Of a stretch of 41,054 bases of DNA, positions 8,566 to 16,104 are shown piece by piece. The position numbers were made by a program, and so were the translations under genes. Position 1 is the first letter of the stretch; every line of letters begins with the position of its first letter. The notes under the pieces are model-generated. The model searched no databases. It was not told the origin of the DNA and saw only the letters and a program-made list of their open reading frames with translations. This DNA comes from an uncultured Clostridia bacterium (GTDB taxonomy: Bacteria; Bacillota; Clostridia; Christensenellales; Aristaeellaceae), in contig CAKTUS010000014.1 in the NCBI GenBank assembly GCA_934621485.1, positions 1 through 41,054 on the forward strand, in the 5' to 3' direction.

Positions 8566-9027
8566 TCACTCGGCCTTCACGGTTTGGCTGATGTCGCTTC
8601 CACAGTGCGGACAGCGAACCGCTTCGTCATGCACATCCATTTTGCAAAAGGGGCACTGGCGCGCTTTCTTTTCTTCCTTTTTGGGCATAAGCTTGTTCAT
8701 TGCCTTCACCAGCAGAAAAATGCAAAAGGCAATGATGAGAAAGTTAATCACCGCCTGCAAAAACGCTCCATAGTTCAGCGTGCCTACGCCGGCCGCCTTG
8801 GCTGCGTCGATGCTGGCATAAGCCCCAAAGTTCAAATCCAGGGGAATAAACAAGCCGCTCAGGTTAATGCCGCCGGTCAAAAGACCAATCAAGGGCATGA
8901 GCAGATCGTTTACCAGCGAATTGACAATGGTGGAAAACGCTCCGCCAATCATGACGCCGGTTGCCAGTTCCAAAATGTTTCCCTTGGAGCAAAAATGCTT
9001 AAAATCATCAAAAAGCTTTTTGAACAT
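8566..9027 (-). CDS. mscL: Large-conductance mechanosensitive channel MscL with C-terminal zinc ribbon
   Basis: Membrane tension-gated channel that releases solutes on hypo-osmotic shock. Residues 1-115 contain the MscL fold: an N-terminal amphipathic segment (FKKLFDDFK), TM1 beginning ILELATGVMIGGAFS with the gate region, and TM2 (~88-112). After a lysine/glutamate-rich linker a rubredoxin-like zinc ribbon follows with Cys 125, 128, 139 and 142 (CPFC, CPHC). Total 153 residues; the classical protein is shorter (~125-135) and ends in a helical bundle without cysteines. It starts 34 bp after the SDR gene and is probably cotranscribed with it; the GNAT relic follows immediately. The zinc ribbon may mediate assembly or metal/redox responsiveness, which is an inference. 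Confidence 0.93.
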   Translation of the reverse strand: MFKKLFDDFKHFCSKGNILELATGVMIGGAFSTIVNSLVNDLLMPLIGLLTGGINLSGLFIPLDLNFGAYASIDAAKAAGVGTLNYGAFLQAVINFLIIAFCIFLLVKAMNKLMPKKEEKKARQCPFCKMDVHDEAVRCPHCGSDISQTVKAE

Positions 9028-9061
9028 GGTTTTCTCTCTTCTCTTTTACTTTTTGCGCTGC

Positions 9062-10075
9062 TTATTCAAAATGCGGCAAAGCAGACGTCAGGCTTTCGTA
9101 GCGTTCAATCACCTCGTCGCACCACGCGTCGAACGCCGGATCAGGCTTTTGACATTCGGGATGGCTGTAAATGTACGCCACCGCTTCCCGTACTCCCTGA
9201 TGAAACTGGGTAACCGCGCAGAAGCCCGGCACTGCCCGCTTGATTTTTTGGTTATCAAACAAAACCGTGTTGCTCTTATCGCCCAGCAAGCTGCCCTCCA
9301 GCGCCGGCCACAGAGCGGCCAGCGTTTCGCTGGCAATGTGCGTCAGCTTGGCCTCCACGCCCAGGGCAGCCGCAGCCGCGGCATGAATCTGGTTCCAGGT
9401 GAGGCTTTCGTCTCCGGTAATCTGAAAAGCCTGCCCCAGGGCATGCAGGTTGCCCATCAGCCCCTCAAAGGCCACGGCAAAGTCCCGGCTGTGCGTCAAC
9501 GTCCATAGGGTCAGACCGTCGCCGGGCACAATCACCTTTTTTCCAAGGCGCATGCGTTCCAGCACCGCAAAGCTCCCGTTGGGGCCGTGCAGCGCCACCG
9601 GTACGCTCTTTTCGCAGTAGGTGTGGCTGGGCCGCACAATGGTGACAGGAAACCCCTTTTCGCAGTAGGCCTGCATCAGCAGCCGTTCGCAGGCCGCCTT
9701 TTGGCGGCTGTACTGCCAATATGGGTTGTGCAGCGGCGTGCTTTCGTTAATCCAGGGCGAAGCCAGCGGCTTTTGATACGCCGAAGCCGAGCTAATAAAC
9801 ACATACTGACGGGTTTTGCCTTGAAAGAGCCGAATGTCGCGCTCCACATCCGCCGGTGTAAAGGCAATAAAGTCTGCGACCACGTCGAAGCTTTCGTTTT
9901 CCAGCAGCGCCCGCACCGCATCCTCGCTGCGAATATCGCCCCGCAGTTCCCGCACGCCTTGCGGAACGGGGCGACTGCCGCGGTTCAGCAACGTCATCTC
10001 CCAGCCTTTTTCCAGGCAGCGCCTGGTTACATAGGTGCTGATGGTTCCTGTTCCGCCAATAAACAACGCTTTCAT
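9062..10075 (-). CDS. NAD-dependent epimerase/dehydratase-like SDR protein
   Basis: Extended or atypical short-chain dehydrogenase/reductase of 337 residues, presumably cytoplasmic. The N-terminus MKALFIGGTGTIS is a Rossmann GxxGxxG dinucleotide-binding motif. SSASAY followed by YSRQK (YxxxK) gives the catalytic Ser/Tyr/Lys set. The C-terminal half is substrate-specific and resembles nucleotide-sugar epimerase/CSP41-like proteins, but the substrate is unknown. The start at 10075 is chosen because the Rossmann motif begins there and AGGGAGGAG sits ~9 bases upstream; a longer in-frame reading to 10138 lacks such support. First gene of an operon with mscL and the GNAT relic, divergent from the CapA-like gene. 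Confidence 0.85.
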   Translation of the reverse strand: MKALFIGGTGTISTYVTRRCLEKGWEMTLLNRGSRPVPQGVRELRGDIRSEDAVRALLENESFDVVADFIAFTPADVERDIRLFQGKTRQYVFISSASAYQKPLASPWINESTPLHNPYWQYSRQKAACERLLMQAYCEKGFPVTIVRPSHTYCEKSVPVALHGPNGSFAVLERMRLGKKVIVPGDGLTLWTLTHSRDFAVAFEGLMGNLHALGQAFQITGDESLTWNQIHAAAAAALGVEAKLTHIASETLAALWPALEGSLLGDKSNTVLFDNQKIKRAVPGFCAVTQFHQGVREAVAYIYSHPECQKPDPAFDAWCDEVIERYESLTSALPHFE

Positions 10076-10145
10076 TCGCTTGTTCTCCTCCCTGCAATGC
10101 AAACCGTTTTCCGCCTCAGCCTGACTTTGAAGCTTCATGGGAAAG

Positions 10146-10193
10146 TTGCATAACGCTGTGGATTATGATATCATGAGGACAGCATAAATGCAA
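10146..10193. promoter_or_regulatory. Overlapping divergent promoters for the SDR operon and the CapA-like gene
   Basis: Plus strand: TTGCAT (10146-10151), 17 bp, TATCAT (10169-10174). Minus strand: TTGCAT (10193-10188), 17 bp, TATCAT (10170-10165). The two -10 boxes share the palindrome ATGATATCAT (10165-10174), so RNA polymerase can probably occupy only one direction at a time. Confidence 0.65.
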
Positions 10194-10206
10194 GGAGGGG
10201 GCTGGC

Positions 10207-11550
10207 ATGCCGCGCAGGCGCAAACGGAGACGCCGGGTTAGCCTGGGCACGGTTGTCATGTTGACGCTGACCTCTTTGGTGCTGATAGGCTTTTTTGCAC
10301 TGCTGCCCGTGTTTACCGGGCATACGGATATCCGGGTGGATGCGGCCAACCTGGCCGTAGCCATCGACCAATCCATTTCTCAGATCACCACGTTAACCCA
10401 ATCCGTTCAAAAAGCGTCGCTCCCTACGCAGCAAACGCTTTTCGTCAGCAGCACGCCAGCCCCGCAAAACGTTTCTTCTTCCGTTACGGCCGCTCCCGCC
10501 GCTACGCAATCGTCCACCGTTACCTTTTCCCTGTGCGCAGCCGGCAGCATCAAACTCAACAGCCGGGTTCAAAAAACGCTGACCGATGACGACGGCTATC
10601 ATTTGGATGTGCTGACGGATCAGCTAACCGGCGCGCTCAGCGCTGATTTAAGCATAGCTACCGTGGAGAATACCTTTATTGCCACCGACAAAGTAACGGA
10701 CGTTAACATGCCCGTCGGTTTTCTGTCCGCCCTGCGCTCCGCCGGGCTGAACGCCCTGTGTCTGGGGCACGCCAATGTGCTGGACGGCGGTATTGCCGGC
10801 CTTCAGGCCACGCGCGACGCGATTGCGGCGGCAGGAATGACTCCCTATGGCGTATATGCCTCCGAGCAGGAACGCGCCCGGATGACCATGCTGAATATTC
10901 GCGGCGTTTCCGTGGCGCTGCTGAATTATCAAAACGACTTGAGCAACGCAGGCCGTAAGCACACCAGCGATGCAGAACGCGCCTTTGCGCTAGCCAGCCA
11001 GCAGTTGCCCACCATTGCCGCCGATATTGCCCAATTGCGGCAAAACGGCGCGCAGGTCGTGGTGGTTTCGCTATGCTGGGGCAAAGCGGGCGCCACCGCT
11101 CCCACCAGTACCCAGCGTCAATTGGCGCAAGCCATTGCCGACGCCGGCGCAGATATCATTTTGGGCACCCATTCCGGCACGCTGCAAAGTGTGGAACTGC
11201 TAACCGCCAACCGCGGCGACGGCCAATACCATCCCGTGCTATGCTCTTATTCGCTGGGAAACCTGTTTACCTACAACCGGGAAAAGCGCTCCGGGCTGGC
11301 CGGTGTTTTGCTGAAAACCAACGTGGTGTATGACCCGTCTACTGGCTGCGTGGCCTTTGACGGTCTCACCTACACTCCCACCTATTCCTGGCGGGGCAAG
11401 GATGGCGGCATCCAGCGCTACCGTATTCTGCTGAACGATGGCGAAACCTATCCCGATTTTGTGGACAAAGACCAACGCAACGTTATGAGCCGGTGCCTGT
11501 CCCTAGTGCGCGAAGCGATGGCTCATTCGCCGGTAACAGAGACTCGGTAA
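10207..11550 (+). CDS. CapA-like (PGA_cap) metallophosphatase-fold protein with degenerate active site
   Basis: 447 residues: a basic N-terminus, one membrane anchor (~16-36), a Ser/Thr/Pro-rich linker (~75-105), then a CapA/PgsA-type calcineurin-like domain outside the cell. The order of family blocks is kept, but key residues are altered: the opening GDV-like block reads AAGSIK, NLE reads TVEN, NNHxxDxG reads LGHANVLDGG, the HWG block reads CWGKAG, and the GHxPH block reads GTHSG. The diagnostic YSLGN follows intact. Known relatives take part in poly-gamma-glutamate capsule handling. Here hydrolysis is doubtful and a binding or scaffold role is possible. AGGAGG precedes the ATG by ~10 bases. 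Confidence 0.8.
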   Translation: MPRRRKRRRRVSLGTVVMLTLTSLVLIGFFALLPVFTGHTDIRVDAANLAVAIDQSISQITTLTQSVQKASLPTQQTLFVSSTPAPQNVSSSVTAAPAATQSSTVTFSLCAAGSIKLNSRVQKTLTDDDGYHLDVLTDQLTGALSADLSIATVENTFIATDKVTDVNMPVGFLSALRSAGLNALCLGHANVLDGGIAGLQATRDAIAAAGMTPYGVYASEQERARMTMLNIRGVSVALLNYQNDLSNAGRKHTSDAERAFALASQQLPTIAADIAQLRQNGAQVVVVSLCWGKAGATAPTSTQRQLAQAIADAGADIILGTHSGTLQSVELLTANRGDGQYHPVLCSYSLGNLFTYNREKRSGLAGVLLKTNVVYDPSTGCVAFDGLTYTPTYSWRGKDGGIQRYRILLNDGETYPDFVDKDQRNVMSRCLSLVREAMAHSPVTETR

Positions 11551-12006
11551 ACGCATAGCTAAAATCACACAGTCATTTCGAAAAGCGTTCCTGCCGGCGC
11601 GGGCCGGTCATTTGTGCCAGAGAGGAAGGCTTGGGTTTGCCTAAAAAGAAAACCCAAGTCCTGGAGCAGGGAATGAAAAAGCAGCCGTGAAACGGCGTTC
11701 ATAGCCTTTCTTCAAAACGCGGTTGGGGGCTCTTGATAAAACCCAATTTCAAATTGCTGCTGACGACCCGCCCTTTCCTCTCCAAAAGGGGCTTTCAAAA
11801 AAGCTGGCCTGCCGGCGATTTTTTTGTCAAAAGACGGCCGGAATCTTTCAGCATAGCCGGAGGCTCCTCCCGCCCGGCCGGCAAAGAACGTAAGAAAAAG
11901 CTTTCTGTCCATGGGTGCCAAAACCAACGCACACGCCGGAATGAAAATGGAAGGGCGCTGCCCAATGCCTGCGCGTCAATGACCTTTCCAGCAAAGCCTG
12001 TCAACG
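11551..12006. other. Gene-free interval
   Basis: About 450 bp with no supportable gene between the CapA-like gene and the queA-side terminator. It contains an inverted repeat CTTGGGTTT / AAACCCAAG (11630-11638, 11650-11658) without a T tract. Open frames in it show no domain, signal peptide or plausible start, and none has a good ribosome binding site. Confidence 0.45.
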
Positions 12007-12044
12007 AAAAAACCGTGCGTCCGTTTTCGGATGCACGGCCTTTT
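12007..12044 (-). terminator. Terminator of the ruvCAB-queA operon
   Basis: CCGTGCGTCCG (12013-12023) pairs with CGGATGCACGG (12028-12038) around TTTT with one G-U pair. On the minus strand it is followed by six T (A run 12007-12012 on plus); the plus side has five T, so it may act in both directions. Confidence 0.85.
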
Positions 12045-12055
12045 TGGAATGGCGT

Positions 12056-13081
12056 TTACAAAATCAGCATAGCATCGCCAAAGGAAAAAAAACGATACTT
12101 CTGCTCCACCGCTTCCCGGTATACTCGCAAAGCTTCTTCCCGACCCATGAGAGCGGAGATCAGCATGAGCAGCGTGCTTTGGGGCAGGTGAAAATTGGTT
12201 ACCAGCCCATCGGTGGCACGGAACGAATAGCCGGGCCTGATGAAAATGTCCGTATCGCCGCTTTGCGCTTTGACCAGCCCATCCTCTCCCGTCACGGTTT
12301 CCAAAGTACGCACGCTGGTCGTACCCACGCAAATGCAGCGGCCGCCGTTTTGCCGGGCACGGTTGATGCGCTCCGCCGCCTCAGGCGTTACTTCATAATG
12401 CTCCACGTGCATGTGATGCAGGCTCACATCCTCCGCCTTCACGGGGCGGAAGGTTCCCAGCCCCACATGCAGCAAAATGGGCACAATGTCCACCCCCATG
12501 GCGCGAATATCGTCCATCAGCTGCGGCGTGAAATGCAATCCGGCTGTAGGAGCGGCGGCGCTGCCCTCTTCCTTTGCATACACGGTCTGGTAGCGGGTTT
12601 GATCCTGCAATTGCTCGTGAATGTACGGCGGCAGCGGCATTTGTCCCAGTCGGTCCAGAAGTTCTTCAAACACGCCCTCATAGTGAAAACGCACCTTGCG
12701 TCCTCCGTCTTCAGCGCTTTCAATGATTTCCGCTTTCAACAAGCCGTCTCCAAAGCTGCATATGGCGCCGGGCTTTAACCGGCGGCCTGGCCGTACCAGC
12801 GCCTCCCATACGTCCTTTTCCAGACGCTTGAGCAGCAAAAGCTCCACCGGAACGCCGGTATCCTCTTTCTGTCCCAGCAACCGGGCAGGAATCACTTTGG
12901 TTTGATTCACCACCAGCACATCGCCTTTTTGCAAAAAACGCGGCAAATCGTAAAAATGCAGGTGCTGCACGCTTTGATTCGCCCGGTTATACACCAGCAG
13001 CCGGCTGTGATCCCGGGGCTCCATCGGCGTTTGGGCAATCAGTTCCTGCGGCAGCTCATAATCAAAATCGCTGGTTTTCAT
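12056..13081 (-). CDS. queA: S-adenosylmethionine:tRNA ribosyltransferase-isomerase QueA
   Basis: Cytoplasmic enzyme that transfers and isomerises the ribose of S-adenosylmethionine onto 7-aminomethyl-7-deazaguanine in tRNA, giving epoxyqueuosine. Full length at 341 residues, with family blocks such as the N-terminal SDFDYELPQELIAQTP, APTAGLHFT, HVGLGTF and the C-terminal TNFHLPQSTLLML. Its ATG overlaps the ruvB stop by four bases (ATGA), indicating translational coupling. It is the last gene of ruvC-ruvA-ruvB-queA, a common Bacillota order, and is followed by a bidirectional-looking terminator. Confidence 0.97.
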   Translation of the reverse strand: MKTSDFDYELPQELIAQTPMEPRDHSRLLVYNRANQSVQHLHFYDLPRFLQKGDVLVVNQTKVIPARLLGQKEDTGVPVELLLLKRLEKDVWEALVRPGRRLKPGAICSFGDGLLKAEIIESAEDGGRKVRFHYEGVFEELLDRLGQMPLPPYIHEQLQDQTRYQTVYAKEEGSAAAPTAGLHFTPQLMDDIRAMGVDIVPILLHVGLGTFRPVKAEDVSLHHMHVEHYEVTPEAAERINRARQNGGRCICVGTTSVRTLETVTGEDGLVKAQSGDTDIFIRPGYSFRATDGLVTNFHLPQSTLLMLISALMGREEALRVYREAVEQKYRFFSFGDAMLIL

Positions 13082-14103
13082 ATGCGCATTTGTTCTCCTT
13101 CCTGAGATTGCGGCTTGCGGCCAAGATGATCATAGGCGGCCGGCATCACAACGCGGCCTCGCGGGGTGCGCATCATAAAGCCCAGCTGCATCAGGTAAGG
13201 CTCGTACACATCCTCAATGGTGGAGGCGTCCTCGCCCGTCATAGCGCTCAGGGTTTCCAAGCCCACGGGACCGCCGCCAAATTTGTCGATCACGGTGGTC
13301 AGCATGGTGCGGTCCAGCCGGTCCAGGCCCAGCTCGTCCACATCCATCATGTTCAGCGCCTCCCGAGCCACGCTGCGCGTAATTACGCCGTCAGCGCGAA
13401 TTTGCGCATAATCCCGTACGCGGCGCAGCATACGGTTGGCAATTCGCGGCGTGCCCCGGCTGCGGCGGGCAATTTCCAAAATGCCCTCGTCGTCGGCCTC
13501 CACGCCCAAAATTCCGGCGCTGCGGCGCACAATGGAGGACAGCTCCCGGGGCGTATACATTTCCAGTCGGAACAAAATGCCGAAACGGTCGCGCAGGGGC
13601 GCGCTGAGCAGGCCCGCCCGGGTGGTAGCGCCCACCAGCGTAAAGCGGGGCAAATCCAGGCGGATACTGCGAGCCGTAGGACCTTTGCCAATCATGATAT
13701 CCAGCGCGCAGTCCTCCATGGCAGGATAAAGCACTTCCTCCACCGAATGGCTCAGGCGATGAATTTCATCGATAAACAGCACGTCGCCGTCGGCCAGGTT
13801 GGTCAGAATACTGGCCAAATCTCCGGCACGCTCAATGGCCGGTCCGCTGGTGATGCGAATGTTCTGCCCCATTTCCGCCGCGATGATGCCGGCCAGCGTG
13901 GTTTTGCCAAGTCCCGGCGGGCCGTACAGCAGTAAATGATCCAACGGTTCGTGTCGTTTCAAAGCGGCCTCGATGGAAATGTGCAGGTTTTGCTTCACGC
14001 TCTCCTGGCCGATATATTCCCGAAGGCTTTTAGGGCGAAGGCTTTGCTCCTGGTCGTCCTCCCCCTGGCGAAAGCCTCTCGATACAATGCGTTCATCATC
14101 CAT
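13078..14103 (-). CDS. ruvB: Holliday junction branch migration ATPase RuvB
   Basis: AAA+ motor that forms hexamers on either side of RuvA and pumps DNA through Holliday junctions during recombinational repair. 341 residues, with Walker A GPPGLGKTT (~60-70), Walker B DEIHR, sensor-region VGATTRAGLLSAPLRDRFG with the arginine finger area, and a C-terminal winged helix. It lies 20 bp after ruvA with GGGGGAG as ribosome binding site and overlaps queA by four bases. Confidence 0.98.
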   Translation of the reverse strand: MDDERIVSRGFRQGEDDQEQSLRPKSLREYIGQESVKQNLHISIEAALKRHEPLDHLLLYGPPGLGKTTLAGIIAAEMGQNIRITSGPAIERAGDLASILTNLADGDVLFIDEIHRLSHSVEEVLYPAMEDCALDIMIGKGPTARSIRLDLPRFTLVGATTRAGLLSAPLRDRFGILFRLEMYTPRELSSIVRRSAGILGVEADDEGILEIARRSRGTPRIANRMLRRVRDYAQIRADGVITRSVAREALNMMDVDELGLDRLDRTMLTTVIDKFGGGPVGLETLSAMTGEDASTIEDVYEPYLMQLGFMMRTPRGRVVMPAAYDHLGRKPQSQEGEQMRI

Positions 14104-14123
14104 GGACTTTGTTCACTCCCCCA

Positions 14124-14747
14124 TCAGCCGTTCTGCGCCATCTGGCGCAAAGCCAGACGAATCAGCTCGTCGGCCGTGTTTCCCTTTCCCTTTACGCCCT
14201 TTAAGGCATTGGCGGCTTCCTGAGGCGTATAGCCCAATGCTTTCAGCGCCATCATGGCTTCCGACACCGCGTCCTGCGCAGGAGCGTCGCCTGTGGGAAC
14301 AACGATGGGCTCCTCCAAAGCGGCGCTACCGCTAAGAGCCTCCTGAGTCAGCTTATCCTTTAGTTCCAGGCTGAGGCGCTGGGCTGTTTTTTTGCCAACG
14401 CCCGGCGCACGCGCCAGCGCCGCTGTATCGCCGGTCAAAATAGCCAGCCGCAGGTCTGAAAGCGGCATGCTGCCCAGCACGCCCAGAGCGCTTTTGGGGC
14501 CGATTCCGCTTACGGAAATGAGCCGCCGGAACATATCCCGCTCGTCCTTATGGGAAAAGCCAAATAAGTCTACGCTTTCCTCCCGCACGCTCATATGAGT
14601 ATACAGCGTACATTCCTGACCGGCGGCCGGAAGGGCGGACAGGGTGTTCATACTGCACTGCATATTCAGCGCCAAGCCGCCTGCCGTCATGACGACGGCT
14701 TCGCCTTCCGCCTTTTCCATCAATACGCCCTTGATAGCCGCAATCAT
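14124..14747 (-). CDS. ruvA: Holliday junction DNA helicase subunit RuvA
   Basis: Tetrameric junction-binding protein that targets RuvB. 207 residues: N-terminal OB fold (MIAAIKGVLMEKAEGEAVV onward), tandem helix-hairpin-helix motifs (LISVSGIGPKSAL and LARAPGVGKKTAQRL), a Q/E/A-rich linker and a C-terminal RuvB-binding three-helix domain (SEAMMALKALGYTPQEA). It begins 12 bp after the ruvC stop, with GAGG and GGAAG just upstream. Confidence 0.97.
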   Translation of the reverse strand: MIAAIKGVLMEKAEGEAVVMTAGGLALNMQCSMNTLSALPAAGQECTLYTHMSVREESVDLFGFSHKDERDMFRRLISVSGIGPKSALGVLGSMPLSDLRLAILTGDTAALARAPGVGKKTAQRLSLELKDKLTQEALSGSAALEEPIVVPTGDAPAQDAVSEAMMALKALGYTPQEAANALKGVKGKGNTADELIRLALRQMAQNG

Positions 14748-14759
14748 CTTCCAACCGCC

Positions 14760-15254
14760 TCATTTCATCTTAAACTGTTCCCGGGCCGGGCCCGTAGCCG
14801 CATGGGTAAGCGCAATGGCGATGGCGTCCGCCGCGTCGTCCGGCTTGGCGATTTCGTCCATATGCAGAATCAGCTTTACCATTTGCTGAATTTGTTTTTT
14901 TTCCGCCTTACCGTAGCCCACAATGGCCTGCTTCACCTGCATGGGGGTATATTCGTACAGCTTGTCGGTATACTCGGCGCAGGCGGCCAGGCTTACGCCC
15001 CTGGCTGCGGCCACGTTCAAAGCAGTGGTTACATTTTTGGCAAAAAACAATTCTTCAAATGCGATTTCCTCCGGCCGGTAAAGGGCCAACAAATCGCGCA
15101 TGTCGCGCAGAATGTGGCTCAGCCGGTCGGGAAAGCGCTCGTCTGGCGTTGTCAGGATACAGCCGTAATTGACCAGCGTTTGTCTTCCCCGTTCAGCCTC
15201 AATAACGCCCCAGCCCAGCGTGGCCAATCCAGGGTCGATTCCCAAAATCCTCAT
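14760..15254 (-). CDS. ruvC: Crossover junction endodeoxyribonuclease RuvC
   Basis: Resolves Holliday junctions by symmetric cleavage. 164 residues with an RNase H-like fold; the acidic catalytic set is visible as D7 (GIDPG), the E of FEELFF at ~67-68, and two aspartates of the PDDAADAIAIA segment near 139-142. First gene of the operon; GGAGAAAG precedes the ATG. Its promoter (15281-15309) begins immediately past the end of the MazG-like gene. Confidence 0.97.
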   Translation of the reverse strand: MRILGIDPGLATLGWGVIEAERGRQTLVNYGCILTTPDERFPDRLSHILRDMRDLLALYRPEEIAFEELFFAKNVTTALNVAAARGVSLAACAEYTDKLYEYTPMQVKQAIVGYGKAEKKQIQQMVKLILHMDEIAKPDDAADAIAIALTHAATGPAREQFKMK

Positions 15255-15280
15255 TCTTGGCTTTCTCCTTCCAATCCATT

Positions 15281-15309
15281 ATCATACGGTTTCCCAAAGG
15301 CTTTGTCAA
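15281..15309 (-). promoter_or_regulatory. Promoter of ruvC-ruvA-ruvB-queA
   Basis: Minus strand: perfect TTGACA (15309-15304), 17-bp spacer, TATGAT (15286-15281). I see no LexA/SOS-type box around it. Confidence 0.8.
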
Positions 15310-15312
15310 CGC

Positions 15313-15654
15313 TCAGTCGTCTGTGGGAACCCGGCTCCGGGAGCGCTCCTGGTCAAAGCCGTCCGGATAGCGAGCCATCAGCTTGTCAATATTGGCCTGA
15401 GCAATTTCAGCTAGCGGCACGCCGGCTCCTTCGGCAAACAGGGCGCAATACCACAAAATGTCGCCCACTTCCTTACACAGGTGCTTTACATCCAAATCAT
15501 GTCCCTGAAACAGGGCTTTTTTCAAATGGTCGATCACTTCGCCGCTTTCGCCGCACAGGCCCATGGCAGCGTTCAAAAGGCGCTTCTCATCTGTTGAAGC
15601 GGCGGACAGGGTGCGCATGGCCTTTTTTTGGTACTCATTTAAGGATAAATCCAT
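15313..15654 (-). CDS. MazG-like nucleotide pyrophosphohydrolase
   Basis: 113 residues of the all-alpha NTP pyrophosphatase superfamily, which hydrolyses (d)NTPs to monophosphate and pyrophosphate, often for house-cleaning. The metal-binding pattern is visible as GESGEVIDHL (ExxE) followed about 27 residues later by KEVGDILWY (ExxD). The start at 15654 is set by AGGAGG eight bases upstream; a longer frame upstream would read through the ferredoxin terminator. It lies behind the ferredoxin gene, so it is probably reached by partial read-through of that terminator. The exact nucleotide substrate is unknown. Confidence 0.85.
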   Translation of the reverse strand: MDLSLNEYQKKAMRTLSAASTDEKRLLNAAMGLCGESGEVIDHLKKALFQGHDLDVKHLCKEVGDILWYCALFAEGAGVPLAEIAQANIDKLMARYPDGFDQERSRSRVPTDD

Positions 15655-15675
15655 TTTGACAAACCTCCTGCTGAT

Positions 15676-15717
15676 AAAAACAGAGCGGCGCGCACTGGGC
15701 GCGCCGCTCCGTTTTTT
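15676..15717 (-). terminator. Strong hairpin terminator after ferredoxin
   Basis: 13-bp stem CAGAGCGGCGCGC (15681-15693) / GCGCGCCGCTCCG (15699-15711), one mismatch, flanked by five A on the left (T on the minus strand) and six T on the right. On the minus strand it ends the ferredoxin message just before the MazG-like gene. Confidence 0.85.
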
Positions 15718-15725
15718 GCGTGGAA

Positions 15726-15896
15726 TTACGCCTGGGCGGGGGCACCAACGGGGCAGGTGCCGGCGCAAGCGCCACATTCGATGCACTTGTCAGCGTCGAT
15801 AACGTACTTGCCGTCGCCTTCGGAAATAGCGTCCACGGGGCATTCAGCCTGGCAAGCGCCACAGCTGATGCAATCGTCAGAAATCTGGTATGCCAT
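15726..15896 (-). CDS. Clostridial 2[4Fe-4S] ferredoxin
   Basis: A 56-residue low-potential electron carrier. It begins MAYQISDDC and carries two CxxCxxCxxxCP motifs: Cys 9, 12, 15, 19 and Cys 38, 41, 44, 48, each followed by proline, the pattern of the small acidic ferredoxins that serve pyruvate:ferredoxin oxidoreductase and [FeFe]-hydrogenases. GGAGGTG lies seven bases before the ATG, and a near-consensus promoter precedes it. Monocistronic in the main, because a strong terminator follows at once. It is a likely electron donor for the hydrogenases encoded at 28.5-32.8 kb (inference). Confidence 0.95.
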   Translation of the reverse strand: MAYQISDDCISCGACQAECPVDAISEGDGKYVIDADKCIECGACAGTCPVGAPAQA

Positions 15897-15953
15897 GGTG
15901 TTTCACCTCCAACAGTGTTGGCAGCAACGGACAAAGGCCCGGCTGCTGTGCTC

Positions 15954-15982
15954 ATCATAGCACGAATGAAACGCATTTGCAA
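15954..15982 (-). promoter_or_regulatory. Promoter of the ferredoxin gene
   Basis: Minus strand: TTGCAA (15982-15977), 17-bp spacer, TATGAT (15959-15954), leaving a leader of ~50 bases to the ATG. Confidence 0.75.
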
Positions 15983-16037
15983 GGGTTTTTACGGTTTGAT
16001 ACGTTTCTGAACAACGAGGTTTTTCAGGATTTCTATA

Positions 16038-16066
16038 TTGAAGAAAAACGCCGGACATGATACACT
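16038..16066 (+). promoter_or_regulatory. Probable promoter of nagA
   Basis: TTGAAG (16038-16043), 17-bp spacer, TACACT (16061-16066) with an upstream TGA. Each hexamer matches four of six positions. Confidence 0.5.
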
Positions 16067-16104
16067 ACCAGTACTGAAAGAAAAACAACGGAGGAAACAA
16101 AGCC

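Noticed and set aside
11712..12191. Open frames of 70-150 codons downstream of the CapA-like gene
   Set aside because: They run through the bidirectional terminator at 12007-12044 or into queA antisense, with no recognisable motif.
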